This document shows positions 47,714 through 55,973 of a stretch of 64,000 bases of DNA, in pieces. Position numbers and translations under genes: made by a program. Within the stretch, counting starts at the first letter, position 1; each line of letters starts with the position of its first letter. Origin of the DNA: Pedobacter sp. KBS0701. GTDB taxonomy: Bacteria > Bacteroidota > Bacteroidia > Sphingobacteriales > Sphingobacteriaceae. Below the pieces are notes generated by a model. It was not told where the DNA came from and did no database searches. It saw nothing but the letters and a program-made list of their open reading frames with translations. Location: assembly GCF_005938645.2 (NCBI RefSeq), contig NZ_CP042171.1, positions 930,001 through 994,000 of the forward strand. The letters are read 5' to 3'.

Positions 47714-48337
47714 TTATTCATAAGTCTTATCAATCAGAAAACTCAGGGCATCTTCAATTTCCGATCTTCCTTCTGTGGTTTTTAGGTCCAATCCACAGAA
47801 AGTGCAGTCGTTTGTTGTGGCGTAAATGTCCAGGTAGTAAATCCCCGAAATCAGCAATGCAATAATGGCCCTGTATCTTTTGGCATTTTCCTTGAAATGT
47901 GGATCTGTGATACTTTCAAATAAGCGTGCACCATTTTCTTCACGGTCGTTTGCGAGTTTTTTTAATGATTTGCGGTTCTCTACTAGTCCCCAAAGCAGGA
48001 TTTTCTGTAAATCCTTATTTTTGAAAACGTAATCAAATTGAGAGAGAAGCATTGCTTTTGCGAATGTTTTCCCGCCATCGCTCACAACAAGGCCTCCCGA
48101 CTCATCTTTTACGTTGCTCCAGAAATCCTGTGAACGGATATATTCATCAATGAGTTCGTCTTTTCCTCCAAAATAGTTATAGATCAATTTTTTATCCAAG
48201 CCTGCCGTACGTGCAATATCGTTAACCTTCAGTCCTGAAAAGCCTTTTGTATGGAGTATTTTCTCTACTGCATCTAAGAACTTCTGTTTGCTTTTTTCTT
48301 TATTCCTTAACGGTTTAACTTCTTTTTTCTGTTCCAT
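47714..48337 (-). CDS. TetR-family transcriptional regulator
   Basis: 207 residues. The N-terminal DNA-binding domain (about 14-62) has the TetR helix-turn-helix LKVNDIARTAGLDKKLIYNYFGGKDELIDEYI. The C-terminal ligand/dimer domain (about 75-205) is poorly conserved, as usual, and contains a CxxC-like pair (TFCGLD region). It is divergent from two small membrane-protein genes, and a palindrome in the shared intergenic region is its likely binding site. The effector is unknown. Confidence 0.9.
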   Translation of the reverse strand: MEQKKEVKPLRNKEKSKQKFLDAVEKILHTKGFSGLKVNDIARTAGLDKKLIYNYFGGKDELIDEYIRSQDFWSNVKDESGGLVVSDGGKTFAKAMLLSQFDYVFKNKDLQKILLWGLVENRKSLKKLANDREENGARLFESITDPHFKENAKRYRAIIALLISGIYYLDIYATTNDCTFCGLDLKTTEGRSEIEDALSFLIDKTYE

Positions 48338-48389
48338 TTTGATGCAAAATATCGCCGGGGAAAATTACACAATCAATTTTAAATATTTT

Positions 48390-48407
48390 TATCACCGATT
48401 GGTGATA
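48390..48407. promoter_or_regulatory. Palindromic operator, probably for the TetR regulator
   Basis: A perfect inverted repeat TATCACC-gatt-GGTGATA lies between the divergent TetR gene (start 48337) and the gene at 48482. It is 5 bases upstream of a -7 box, so a bound dimer would block that promoter. Size and symmetry fit a TetR-dimer site. Confidence 0.65.
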
Positions 48408-48412
48408 TATTG

Positions 48413-48420
48413 TATATTTG
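48413..48420 (+). promoter_or_regulatory. Candidate -7 box (TATATTTG)
   Basis: A match to TAnnTTTG directly after the palindrome and 62 bases before the start of the small membrane protein gene. Confidence 0.45.
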
Positions 48421-48481
48421 TTCGGCCATATTATGTATCTCAACATTGTGGCCACAGACCATTAACCAGACAATCAACAAT

Positions 48482-48736
48482 ATGAAGAAAGTAATTCCAC
48501 TTACCGAATTATCTAACGAAGAATTATACAAGAAAAAACAGAGCATAAAGGGTGCATTAATCGGGCTTGGTTTGGTAATGCTTGCCGCATTTCTTATTTT
48601 AATTTATCTTGTTATTACAACTAAAACGCCGAAAGTTCTGGCAGCTATTCCCATATCCTGTATGCTGGCTTTGTTACCAGCGTTTATTAGCCTTGGCCAG
48701 ATTAAGACTGAAATTAAAAACCGCAATTCAAAATAA
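48482..48736 (+). CDS. Small two-helix membrane protein
   Basis: 84 residues from the Met at 48482; an earlier in-frame Met at 48410 lies in the promoter and is not a likely start. Helices at about 24-45 and 51-70, with the N-terminal pattern LTELSNEELYKKKQSIK and a basic tail (IKTEIKNRNSK). It recalls small Bacteroidota proteins that databases label 'redox-active disulfide protein 2', though only one Cys is present here, so that name would be misleading. It is 8 bases before the DUF3667 gene and probably under TetR control. Confidence 0.75.
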   Translation: MKKVIPLTELSNEELYKKKQSIKGALIGLGLVMLAAFLILIYLVITTKTPKVLAAIPISCMLALLPAFISLGQIKTEIKNRNSK

Positions 48737-48744
48737 AAAGTTCA

Positions 48745-49482
48745 ATGTCATCCGATTGCCTGAATTGTACCGCTCCGGTAACGCAGAATTTCTGCCCTAA
48801 CTGTGGGCAAAAATCTTCTACGCACCGTTATTCCATCAAACATTTCCTGGCCCACGATTTTGTTCATGGTATATGGCATGTTGATAAAGGTATTTTATTT
48901 ACCCTTAAAGCGCTATTTACTCGCCCTGGCCATAGTGTGCGAGAGTTTATCCAGGGCAAAAGGGTTCCGTATTTTAGTTTTGTTACGCTCATCCTGCTTA
49001 TCTTGACGGCATCAAGTCTTATTGCACCGTTCACCCACGGTAATATATCTGATCTGATGCCGCAGGGAGGCAAGGCCGCCATGAGTAGTACTGAAAAATT
49101 TATCTCCGAACACCCAAAGCTGATATTGATCGTAGCCATTCCATTTTATTCCTTATTATCTTTTTTATGGTTCAGGAAAGCGAAGCTTAATTATTCCGAA
49201 CACCTGGTGCTAAATTCAAACCGTGTTATTGTAGAACTGGTTATGGGCCTGCTTATTTCGGTGGTTACCATTTTTTACACCGATAGCAAATTGATTGTTT
49301 TTCTTTATGGCGTGGTTTTGTTTTTAGGGCTTTTTTATAGCATCTGGTTTTATTACCAGTTTTTTTCAGCTTTTAACTATAGCAAAACAGCCTTGATTTT
49401 AAGAAGTATCCTTGTTCCGGTATCGTATAACTTATTCACCCTTATACTTGGAATCGTTTTCGCCATCATTTCAAAGCACTGA
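48745..49482 (+). CDS. DUF3667-type membrane protein with zinc ribbon
   Basis: 245 residues. The N-terminus is a four-cysteine zinc ribbon (Cys5, Cys8, Cys17, Cys20; CLNC and CPNC). It is followed by the DUF3667 signature IKHFLAHDFVHGIWHVDKG and TLKALFTRPGHSVREFIQGK and by about five membrane helices. The function of the family is unknown. It starts 8 bases after the small membrane protein gene, so the two are very probably one TetR-controlled unit. Confidence 0.88.
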   Translation: MSSDCLNCTAPVTQNFCPNCGQKSSTHRYSIKHFLAHDFVHGIWHVDKGILFTLKALFTRPGHSVREFIQGKRVPYFSFVTLILLILTASSLIAPFTHGNISDLMPQGGKAAMSSTEKFISEHPKLILIVAIPFYSLLSFLWFRKAKLNYSEHLVLNSNRVIVELVMGLLISVVTIFYTDSKLIVFLYGVVLFLGLFYSIWFYYQFFSAFNYSKTALILRSILVPVSYNLFTLILGIVFAIISKH

Positions 49483-49578
49483 TCAGTTTTCATCTGCCTA
49501 TAAAAATAATTTTTGAGTGGTAATCTTTATATAGCAAGGCATTTCCATAATTGGTTCATATTTTGCTAGCTTAAAGTT

Positions 49579-50046
49579 ATGATTAATGTTAGCCCCGAAG
49601 CAAAGCAACAAGCGCTGTTGTTTATCTCACGCAACCAAAAGGTAGCGGCTGTTAAGGTAGTTAAAGATCACAGTGGCTGCGGTTTAAAAGAAGCCAAAGA
49701 TTATGTAGACGCTCTGGAAGAAGGAGTACAGCAACCTGTAACCAATCCGGCAGATCTGAATGCGGAGATATGGGTTATTTTAAGTCAGGGCAATAAGTTA
49801 AGTGCCATTAAACATTATAAAGATGCTACAGGCGCAGGTTTGGCCGAAAGCAAAGATTATGTCGAAAAGCTGATGCAGTACAAAGTAGGTAGCAATACTG
49901 CACAGCGAAGCAGAGATACGGACATTAAAAATATCATTTCTGATCATTCAATAAATAAATCAAGTTCGCATAAAAGTATTTTGATCAAACTATTGATTAG
50001 TATACTGATAGCAGCAGCATTGGTATATCTGATGTTTCAATTTTAA
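49579..50046 (+). CDS. Tail-anchored protein with two ribosomal-L7/L12-like segments
   Basis: 155 residues. Two copies of a segment like the C-terminal domain of ribosomal protein L7/L12 are visible: KVAAVKVVKDHSGCGLKEAK (about 21-40, then DYVDALE) and KLSAIKHYKDATGAGLAESK (about 73-92, then DYVEKLM). The Gly-Leu-x-Glu-x-Lys core of the factor-binding helices is kept. After a charged linker, one membrane helix (about 134-153) ends the protein, leaving the segments in the cytoplasm. I know of no function for this arrangement. Confidence 0.75.
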   Translation: MINVSPEAKQQALLFISRNQKVAAVKVVKDHSGCGLKEAKDYVDALEEGVQQPVTNPADLNAEIWVILSQGNKLSAIKHYKDATGAGLAESKDYVEKLMQYKVGSNTAQRSRDTDIKNIISDHSINKSSSHKSILIKLLISILIAAALVYLMFQF

Positions 50047-50136
50047 CCTTACCCATATTGCAATATTTCTGATAGAATGAAAATGTAAGCTTCAAATTTC
50101 TTACCTTGATTTTACACACAAATAAATCTTAAGAAT

Positions 50137-50412
50137 ATGAAAATCACATTAGACACAAAATCCCTTTTGTTGGGATTTTTGGGCGCTGGCTTAATGTTCA
50201 CAGTCATCAGCTTTAAAAATGCACAGGATCAGACCGGAGGAAGGTACCGCACCGAAGTAAATGCGGGGAGTATGGTGGTTATCGTTGATAGTGAAACCGG
50301 GAATTATATTATTGCACCTGATATGCGTGACATTGGAAAAGTACAATGGATAAAAGGCGAGTTTAATAAAACATTTAGTACGGCGGTAGACAATAAAAAA
50401 GAGCCGAAATAG
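50137..50412 (+). CDS. Small exported or membrane-anchored protein, unknown
   Basis: 91 residues. The N-terminal hydrophobic segment (about 9-25, LLLGFLGAGLMFTVISF) is a signal anchor or uncleaved signal; the rest is a short soluble domain (MVVIVDSETGNYIIAPDMRD, VQWIKGEFNKTF). No family recognised. It lies 90 bases after the L7/L12-like gene and is followed by a palindromic repeat. Confidence 0.65.
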   Translation: MKITLDTKSLLLGFLGAGLMFTVISFKNAQDQTGGRYRTEVNAGSMVVIVDSETGNYIIAPDMRDIGKVQWIKGEFNKTFSTAVDNKKEPK

Positions 50413-50475
50413 TAAGGTCGTTTTGCTTTCGCAATAGATTTTCATTGCGGGCGAACATGCAGCAATGCTTCATCT

Positions 50476-50572
50476 TAAAGTCGTCATTTCGACCGTAGCG
50501 GAGAAATCTATTTTCCAATAGCATAGATTTCTCCATTTCGCTGCGCTTCAGTCGAAATGACGGCGATTTTTT
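50476..50572. repeat. Palindromic intergenic element, close copy of 17574-17671
   Basis: The arms gtcgtcatttcgaccgtag and ctgcgcttcagtcgaaatgac surround the inner agaaatcta/atagatttct palindrome. To the right it continues with aaatctgtcattgatagc, matching the start of the second element at 17672, but is cut off before the end of the DUF4833 gene. Confidence 0.8.
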
Positions 50573-50602
50573 AAATCTGTCATTGATAGCGGAGTCAAAG
50601 GC

Positions 50603-51184
50603 TTATTTCACATTTATCCGTTCCACAATCGGTTTACCCGATGCTTCATCAATCCCTTCAACTTCTGCATATTTTACGTTTGGGAGCCAGAAACTTCCGC
50701 CCTGTATTCTGATAAACAATCTTGTAACCCTGATCAGGTGGTTGTTTATCATTACCGTAACATGATAGCTTTTATCGCTGGAGCGCTGTAAATAAAAAGG
50801 CAGTTTTTTGTGCGATACAAACCGGAATTCATATTTATCTGTTGCCAGTTTTTTGGTATCAATGCCATAAGCAAATTTTCGCTGGATATAACCAAGATCT
50901 TTCTTTTGTCCTTTCTCTCCATAACGGATCCAATATACTTCAATGGGATTATCAGTCTTAAGCGTTCCATTTTCTTTCAGGTTTAGCGCATAAATAAGTG
51001 TATTCGTATTCGGATCGCGTTGCAGGTAAAACAGCATGTGATCTATATTTTTCGGCGTAGGAAAACTAATGGGGGAGGGGTCTTTTGATTGTGCCTGGCT
51101 TTGTGTTGCAAAAAGAAAAAATGTTAAAACGATAAAAAGTAAGCTTTTAGTCGGTATTGAAAATGTAGGTGGTATTGAATGCAT
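50603..51184 (-). CDS. DUF4833-type exported protein
   Basis: 193 residues with a signal peptide (about 1-31, FATQSQAQ). The body carries the DUF4833 pattern: NIDHMLFYLQRDPNTNTLIY, IEVYWIRYGEKGQKKDLGYI, QRKFAYGI, and the LPFYL...MINNHLIRVTRLFIRIQGG region. The family is widespread in Bacteroidota and has no known function. It stands 37 bases after a small minus-strand gene. Confidence 0.85.
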   Translation of the reverse strand: MHSIPPTFSIPTKSLLFIVLTFFLFATQSQAQSKDPSPISFPTPKNIDHMLFYLQRDPNTNTLIYALNLKENGTLKTDNPIEVYWIRYGEKGQKKDLGYIQRKFAYGIDTKKLATDKYEFRFVSHKKLPFYLQRSSDKSYHVTVMINNHLIRVTRLFIRIQGGSFWLPNVKYAEVEGIDEASGKPIVERINVK

Positions 51185-51221
51185 TTTAGGTTTTTATATA
51201 TGAAAGAGCTTTTGCTTTAGC

Positions 51222-51404
51222 TCAGGTGTCTGTTTTATGTTGATTTTCTATTGGAGCTTCTTCTTCACTTTCCTTTAGTTGTTCATCATAAAGCCGGTCT
51301 GATTCAGCCTTACAATGTTCATAATCATCTAATTTTTCGCAGGAAGTGTTTCCGTGGATCTCGAAAAAATCCCTGATGGATGGGTAATCAAAATAAACTG
51401 ACAT
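51222..51404 (-). CDS. Small acidic hypothetical protein
   Basis: 60 residues, rich in Asp/Glu, with two Cys residues (Cys23, Cys31). No domain recognised. It may be real because it precedes the DUF4833 gene by 37 bases on the same strand and has a plausible composition for a soluble small protein. No proof beyond that. Confidence 0.45.
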   Translation of the reverse strand: MSVYFDYPSIRDFFEIHGNTSCEKLDDYEHCKAESDRLYDEQLKESEEEAPIENQHKTDT

Positions 51405-51590
51405 ATTATTAGTTTTAGGTTACCAATTTTAGAAGGAATAGCCATTGATCATTCGCCGAAAACAGTAAAGGGGGCTGCTTTCAAACTCATCTTCTCTGCC
51501 ATTGCAAAAGGAATTAGCACCTTGTTAATCAACAGGTTTCTAAGACATCAAAGGGCCATTCCCTACGTCTTTCTTGATAAGTAGTATTAG

Positions 51591-51661
51591 ACGTCATGGA
51601 CGGAATCGAACCGCCGTACTAGGTTTTGCAGACCTTTACCTAACCACTCGGCCACATGACT
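51591..51661 (-). tRNA. tRNA-Cys (GCA), slightly irregular
   Basis: On the minus strand the loop CTGCAAA gives anticodon GCA. The D-arm (GCC, loop GAGTGGTTAG, GGT) and T-arm (GGCGG, loop TTCGATT, CCGTC) are good. Six acceptor pairs (GTCATG with CATGAC) form; the outermost pair would be A-G. The anticodon stem has four pairs plus an A-A mismatch at its base. CCA is not encoded. The assignment to Cys is firm, but the two mismatches leave some doubt about function. Confidence 0.75.
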
Positions 51662-51891
51662 ATATGATCTTTTCAAACAGCTTTAGATTCAATTTTGAAG
51701 AAGATTCAACAAAAGTATAAATTAATTACTATGAATTCTATAGAAATAGTAGTTAAATTTGGATTTTGTAATTATTAAAACCTTTTTAATCATTTAATTT
51801 GTTGATTTTTAGTTGTTTATATGTGAAATAAATTGTAGATAGATCCTGAAAAAATCCTATAACTATCAGATCAGGATGACGATCGCATTCT
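51662..51891. other. Gene-free AT-rich spacer
   Basis: No open frame with coding character, no repeat of the families seen elsewhere apart from tcaggatgacga near 51871, which looks like the edge of a palindromic element. Confidence 0.5.
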
Positions 51892-52433
51892 CAATTTGTC
51901 ATCCTGAGTGCAACTAAGGATCTTTTAGCTGTTAACTTTTTTTAAAATAAAAGATTTGCTTCGCAGAGCCTCTGGGTTCTTCACTGCGTTCAGAATGACA
52001 GCAGCTTTGCGCCTTCCATTAGTGCCCTTTATAGTAAAGGGTGGAAAATGTAAAATGAATGATGGAATGAAAAGGCTCCATGCTCTTCGTGTTTTTCTCT
52101 TTATGACCTCTGTGGTAAAAAATGGAAGATGGGACAGGTTGACAATAAAACACAATCGCTCGCAATTTGTCATCCTGAGTGCAACTAAGGATCTTTTAGC
52201 TGTTAACTTTTTTTAAAATAAAAGATTTGCTTCGCAGAGCCTCTGGGTTCTTCACTGCGTTCAGAATGATAGCAGCTTTGCGCCTTCCCTTAGTGCCCTT
52301 TATGGTAAAGGGTGGAAAATGTAAAATGAATGATGGAATGAAAAGGCTCCATGCTCTTCGTGTTTTTCTCTTTATGACCTCTGTGGTAAAAAATGGAAGA
52401 TGGGACAGGTTGACAATAAAACACAATCGCTCG
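51892..52433. repeat. Tandem duplication of a 271-bp intergenic unit
   Basis: Two copies (51892-52162 and 52163-52433) differ at about three positions in the parts compared. Each contains a palindromic element (tgtcatcctgag ... ttcagaatgaca or its gat variant), then about 160 bases with a small hairpin (ccctttat-agtaaaggg) and the phrase tttatgacctctgtggta. Open frames within the copies are identical in both and lack coding character, so they are not annotated as genes. Confidence 0.9.
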
Positions 52434-52545
52434 CAATTTGTCATCCTGAGTGCAACGACGGATCTTACAGTTGACTTTAGTATTCTTAATAATTAAAGAT
52501 TTGCTTCGCAGAGCCTCCGGGTTCTTCACTGCATTCAGAATAACA
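52434..52545. repeat. Third, partial and diverged copy of the 271-bp unit
   Basis: The first about 110 bases of the unit follow directly after copy two, again at a 271-bp step, with several changes (caacgacggatcttacag; ctccgggttcttcactgcat). The copy stops at the end of the palindromic part, ttcagaataaca. Confidence 0.8.
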
Positions 52546-52838
52546 AACGCCTTGCCTAAATTAATGATTGCAAATTATATATCTGTAAATCAATTATTTA
52601 CAGATAAAGTCTATAAAATCTATAGGAATACTTGTTTAAATTAATCAAAGTTTATACTTTTACAAAAAAATATAATAGTTCACTAGCAAATTTACGTTCA
52701 ATATGAAACTCCGCAGACAACCTCGGCCATATTTTCTGATCAATTATTCAGATCAATATAACTGCTGTTGCCGCTAATATAAGCTAAGATACGGATCACC
52801 TGATAAAGGTTTTCATTCAGATATTCTTATTTAAAAAT

Positions 52839-52914
52839 CCTGGTACCCCGGGGCCTTTTGATAGAATATTATGGTGGTCATGTATTTCAGTCAATAAGTT
52901 GCCGGGGTATCAGG
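52839..52914. other. Long-range stem-loop in gene-free region
   Basis: cctggtaccccgg (52839-52851) pairs with ccggggtatcagg (52902-52914), 12 of 13 positions, across a 50-base loop. It is GC-rich in AT-rich surroundings. It could be a structured RNA, an untranslated leader or a mobile-element remnant. The rest of 52546-53233 has no gene. Confidence 0.5.
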
Positions 52915-52955
52915 AACCGCCTAACTAATCACCACCACTAGTTTAGGTTATTACT

Positions 52956-52981
52956 CTAATTAATTCACCACCATTAATTAG
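52956..52981. other. Perfect hairpin with CACCACCA loop
   Basis: ctaattaa and ttaattag enclose ttcaccacca. Just upstream (about 52921-52946) a weaker stem-loop has the same caccacca in its loop. A complementary tggtgg lies at 52872-52877 within the long loop of the preceding structure. Confidence 0.4.
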
Positions 52982-53233
52982 TTGATTTATACAGAAGAAG
53001 GGAGAGTCAGTACTCGTTGAACTTCTAGCAACTTTCCATAGGAAAAAGTGCTCAAACTGATCTAGCAATAGATTATAAATTAACCAATAACAAGTAAACT
53101 CACGTTTCCTGTTAGGGATTTCATTAAAAGCATAACAGTTGCTTAAACAGCCTGTATCCATGCTATATGGTTTTCTGTGGGAAAAATTATGCCTTGTTAT
53201 TAAAAACTCTAAAACGATAGTGTTTAACTAATA

Positions 53234-54544
53234 ATGATGATTATGAAAATGAAAATTTCCTCAAGAATTGCATGCTTAACCACCTCAGTCCTGTTATTGG
53301 GAGGTATTGCATCTGCCAGGGTGGCAAAACCATTCCCAAAAGAAGGGATTTGGAGGGGTGAGTTTAGTGTAAGCGAATCAAAAGTGCCCTTTAATTTCGA
53401 ATTGAAAGGTAAAAGCCCTCAAACGGGTATCTTAACCTTAATTAATGGTTCCAGACGTGATGATTTCCATGTAGAGAGGCGTGGTGACGATTCCATCTAT
53501 GTAAAAATGAATACTTACGATGCTGCTTTGGTGGCAAAAATAGAAACCGATGGAACATTATCAGGTGAATACCGCAGCCTGGTACCTGGTTTCAGGGGTA
53601 ATTCACTTCCTTTTGTGGCAGAGCATGGAAAAAATTACCGCTTTGTAGCACCTGGAAAAGATATTGCTCCAAAACACAATATCTCTGGCAAGTGGGAAAT
53701 CAAAACCTACACCAAAGAAGCCGTACCAGCCTCCATTGCTTTATTAAAGCAGAATGGAAATAAACTTACCGGAGTAATTATGACCGTGGTTGGCGATACC
53801 AGGGAACTGGAAGGCACCGTACAGGGCGATGAATTTGAATTATCTGGTTTTACCGGACCAAGTCCTTTTATTGTGAAAGGAAAAATAAATGACGATAATA
53901 GCATTACCGGAGAGCAGGGCTTTGGGATATATAAAAACCTGAAATTTGATGGCCAGCGCAACGAAAATGCCGAGCTTCCTGATCCTTACAAACTTACTTT
54001 TCTTAAAGAAGGTTATAAAAAACTTGATTTTACCTTTCCAGATTTAACAGGAAAAAATGTTTCCTTAACCGACGATAAATATAAAGGTAAGGTCGTAATT
54101 ATTGAGACGATCGGTACCTGGTGTCCTAACTGCACCGATCAAACTGTTTTTCTTTCGCCATGGTTTAAAAAGAACCAAAAACGCGGGGTAGAAGCCATTG
54201 CAATTGGTTTCGAGCAAAAAGATGATCTTGAATATGCCAAATACACTTTAGGCAAACTGAAAGAGAAATATGGCATCACTTACGATATCCTGTTTGGTGG
54301 CATTGCCGATAAAAGAGTAGTGGCCGAAAAACTACCTGCGCTAAATAAATTCATTGCTTTTCCAACAACCATCATTATCGATAGAAAAGGCAATGTAAGG
54401 GAAATTTATACTGGTTACACCGGAACGGTAACTGGAAAATATTTTAACGATTACGAAACCAAATTCAATAAAGTGCTCGACGAGCTGATCGCAGAACCTG
54501 TACCCGAAAAACTGGCTTCAGCAGAAACACTAAAAAGTAAATAA
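53234..54544 (+). CDS. TlpA-like thioredoxin protein with duplicated N-terminal beta domain (copy 1)
   Basis: 436 residues with a signal peptide (about 1-28, starting at one of three near Met codons). Residues about 38-133 and 148-232 are two related beta-rich units (GIWRGEFSVSESKVPFNFEL and SGKWEIKTYTKEAVPASIAL, each ending in a D-G/D-N-x-[LI]-[ST]-G-E turn). Residues about 270-425 are a thioredoxin fold of TlpA type with active site WCPNC (Cys297, Cys300) and cis-proline segment AFPTTIIIDRKG. It should act in the periplasm as a disulfide reductase. It is 77 bases upstream of a close paralogue. Confidence 0.88.
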   Translation: MMIMKMKISSRIACLTTSVLLLGGIASARVAKPFPKEGIWRGEFSVSESKVPFNFELKGKSPQTGILTLINGSRRDDFHVERRGDDSIYVKMNTYDAALVAKIETDGTLSGEYRSLVPGFRGNSLPFVAEHGKNYRFVAPGKDIAPKHNISGKWEIKTYTKEAVPASIALLKQNGNKLTGVIMTVVGDTRELEGTVQGDEFELSGFTGPSPFIVKGKINDDNSITGEQGFGIYKNLKFDGQRNENAELPDPYKLTFLKEGYKKLDFTFPDLTGKNVSLTDDKYKGKVVIIETIGTWCPNCTDQTVFLSPWFKKNQKRGVEAIAIGFEQKDDLEYAKYTLGKLKEKYGITYDILFGGIADKRVVAEKLPALNKFIAFPTTIIIDRKGNVREIYTGYTGTVTGKYFNDYETKFNKVLDELIAEPVPEKLASAETLKSK

Positions 54545-54621
54545 ACCAAACCAACTAAACTAAATATGGGGCTGCATCGTATTGCATCCCATATTTTAAC
54601 CTACACTTAAAACTTTATAAT

Positions 54622-55941
54622 ATGAAAAACTACATGGCTAAAATGCAGGCGCTGGTTCTGGTATCGCTCATTTCTACAACAGCCTTTGCTGTAGATAAGG
54701 TAAATGAAGAGCCAAAAACGACCAAAAAATTTATAAAAGAAGGAATTTGGCGTGGTGTTTTTAAAGTTGCCGAAACAGAAGTGCCTTTTAATTTCGAACT
54801 GAAAGGTAAAGATGCAGCGCATGCCACCTTTACACTGCTAAACGGCACACGGAGAGACGATTTCCACATCAAATATTTGGGGCAGGATTCACTCTTTATC
54901 AAAATGAATACTTACGATGCAGCTTTGGTGGCCAAAATAGAAAGCGATGGCCGGATATCTGGTGAATATAGAAGCCTGGTGCCGGGTTTGCAGGGCAATG
55001 CTTTGCCCTTTACTGCAGAGCAAGGTAAATCTTATCGTTTTGTTGAGCCGGGAAAAGATGTTGCGCCTGTTGCCAACTTAACTGGTAAATGGGAGTTTAA
55101 GGGTTTTTCCAAAGAAGCCGTTCCAAACAAAGTTGCCATATTAAAACAAGAAGGAAATAAACTTACTGGTGTAATTATGCAGGTAACTGGCGATAGCCGT
55201 GAGCTGGAAGGTACCGTACAGGGAAATCAGTTTGTACTTTCTGGTTTTAGCGGACCAAGTCCTAAAATTTATAGGGGCACCATTAACGAAGACGGCACAC
55301 TTTCAGGCGAAATTAGCCAGGGCATTTACGATAACTTAAAGTTTACCGGTGTAAAAGACAGTCAGGCAGAATTGCCAGATCCTTATAAACTAACACATTT
55401 AAAGGAAGGCGTTAAAAAACTTGCTTTTACTTTTCCTGATCTGAATGGGAAGCCTGTCTCATTAACTGATGATAAATATAAAGGCAAGGTTGTAATTGTA
55501 GAACTGGTGGGTACCTGGTGCCCAAACTGTACTGATCAAACTGTATTCCTTTCACCCTGGTTCAATAAGAACAGTAAAAGAGGTGTAGAAGCCATTGCTA
55601 TTGGTTTCGAGCAAAAAGATGATCTTGAATATGGGAAATATACACTTGGTAAACTTCGCGATAAGTACAACATTAAATACGATATCCTATTCGGCGGATT
55701 GGCCGATAAAAGATTGGTTGCAGATAAACTTCCGGCATTGAACAAATTCATCGCTTATCCAACCACCATTATTATCGATAGAAAAGGAGAAGTACGCGAA
55801 ATATATACGGGTTATACCGGAACCGTTACAGGTAAATATTACGATGATTACGAGAAAAAATTCAATAAAGTTCTGGATGAATTAATTGCAGAACCAGTAC
55901 CCTCAGCAGCCTATTTTGAGGCACAATCCAATGGAAAATAG
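54622..55941 (+). CDS. TlpA-like thioredoxin protein, tandem paralogue (copy 2)
   Basis: 439 residues, same architecture as the preceding gene: signal peptide (about 1-23), two beta-rich units (from GIWRGVFKVAETEVPFNFEL and TGKWEFKGFSKEAVPNKVAI), and a TlpA thioredoxin domain with WCPNC (Cys300, Cys303). The two proteins align without large gaps and are identical over long stretches, most of all in the thioredoxin domain, so they arose by local duplication. It is followed 32 bases later by a YceI gene. Both copies keep all redox residues, which argues against one being a dead copy. Confidence 0.88.
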   Translation: MKNYMAKMQALVLVSLISTTAFAVDKVNEEPKTTKKFIKEGIWRGVFKVAETEVPFNFELKGKDAAHATFTLLNGTRRDDFHIKYLGQDSLFIKMNTYDAALVAKIESDGRISGEYRSLVPGLQGNALPFTAEQGKSYRFVEPGKDVAPVANLTGKWEFKGFSKEAVPNKVAILKQEGNKLTGVIMQVTGDSRELEGTVQGNQFVLSGFSGPSPKIYRGTINEDGTLSGEISQGIYDNLKFTGVKDSQAELPDPYKLTHLKEGVKKLAFTFPDLNGKPVSLTDDKYKGKVVIVELVGTWCPNCTDQTVFLSPWFNKNSKRGVEAIAIGFEQKDDLEYGKYTLGKLRDKYNIKYDILFGGLADKRLVADKLPALNKFIAYPTTIIIDRKGEVREIYTGYTGTVTGKYYDDYEKKFNKVLDELIAEPVPSAAYFEAQSNGK

Positions 55942-55973
55942 CTAAACCACCTAAATTAAATACCATATATATC

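Noticed and set aside
48410..48481. Earlier start for the small membrane protein at 48482
   Set aside because: It would start inside the -7 box and directly after the TetR palindrome.
51925..52444. Two identical 82-codon minus-strand open frames (51925-52173, 52196-52444) that look like a duplicated gene
   Set aside because: They lie wholly in the 271-bp tandem repeat and run through its palindromic part; both strands are open there for composition reasons and the residues show no protein-like pattern.
51892..52545. CRISPR-like array
   Set aside because: The unit is 271 bp and the whole unit repeats; there are no short repeats with unique spacers and no cas genes.
53234..55941. The TlpA tandem pair as an assembly duplication
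   Set aside because: The two genes differ at many codons along their whole length and have different intergenic sequence, so they are true paralogues.
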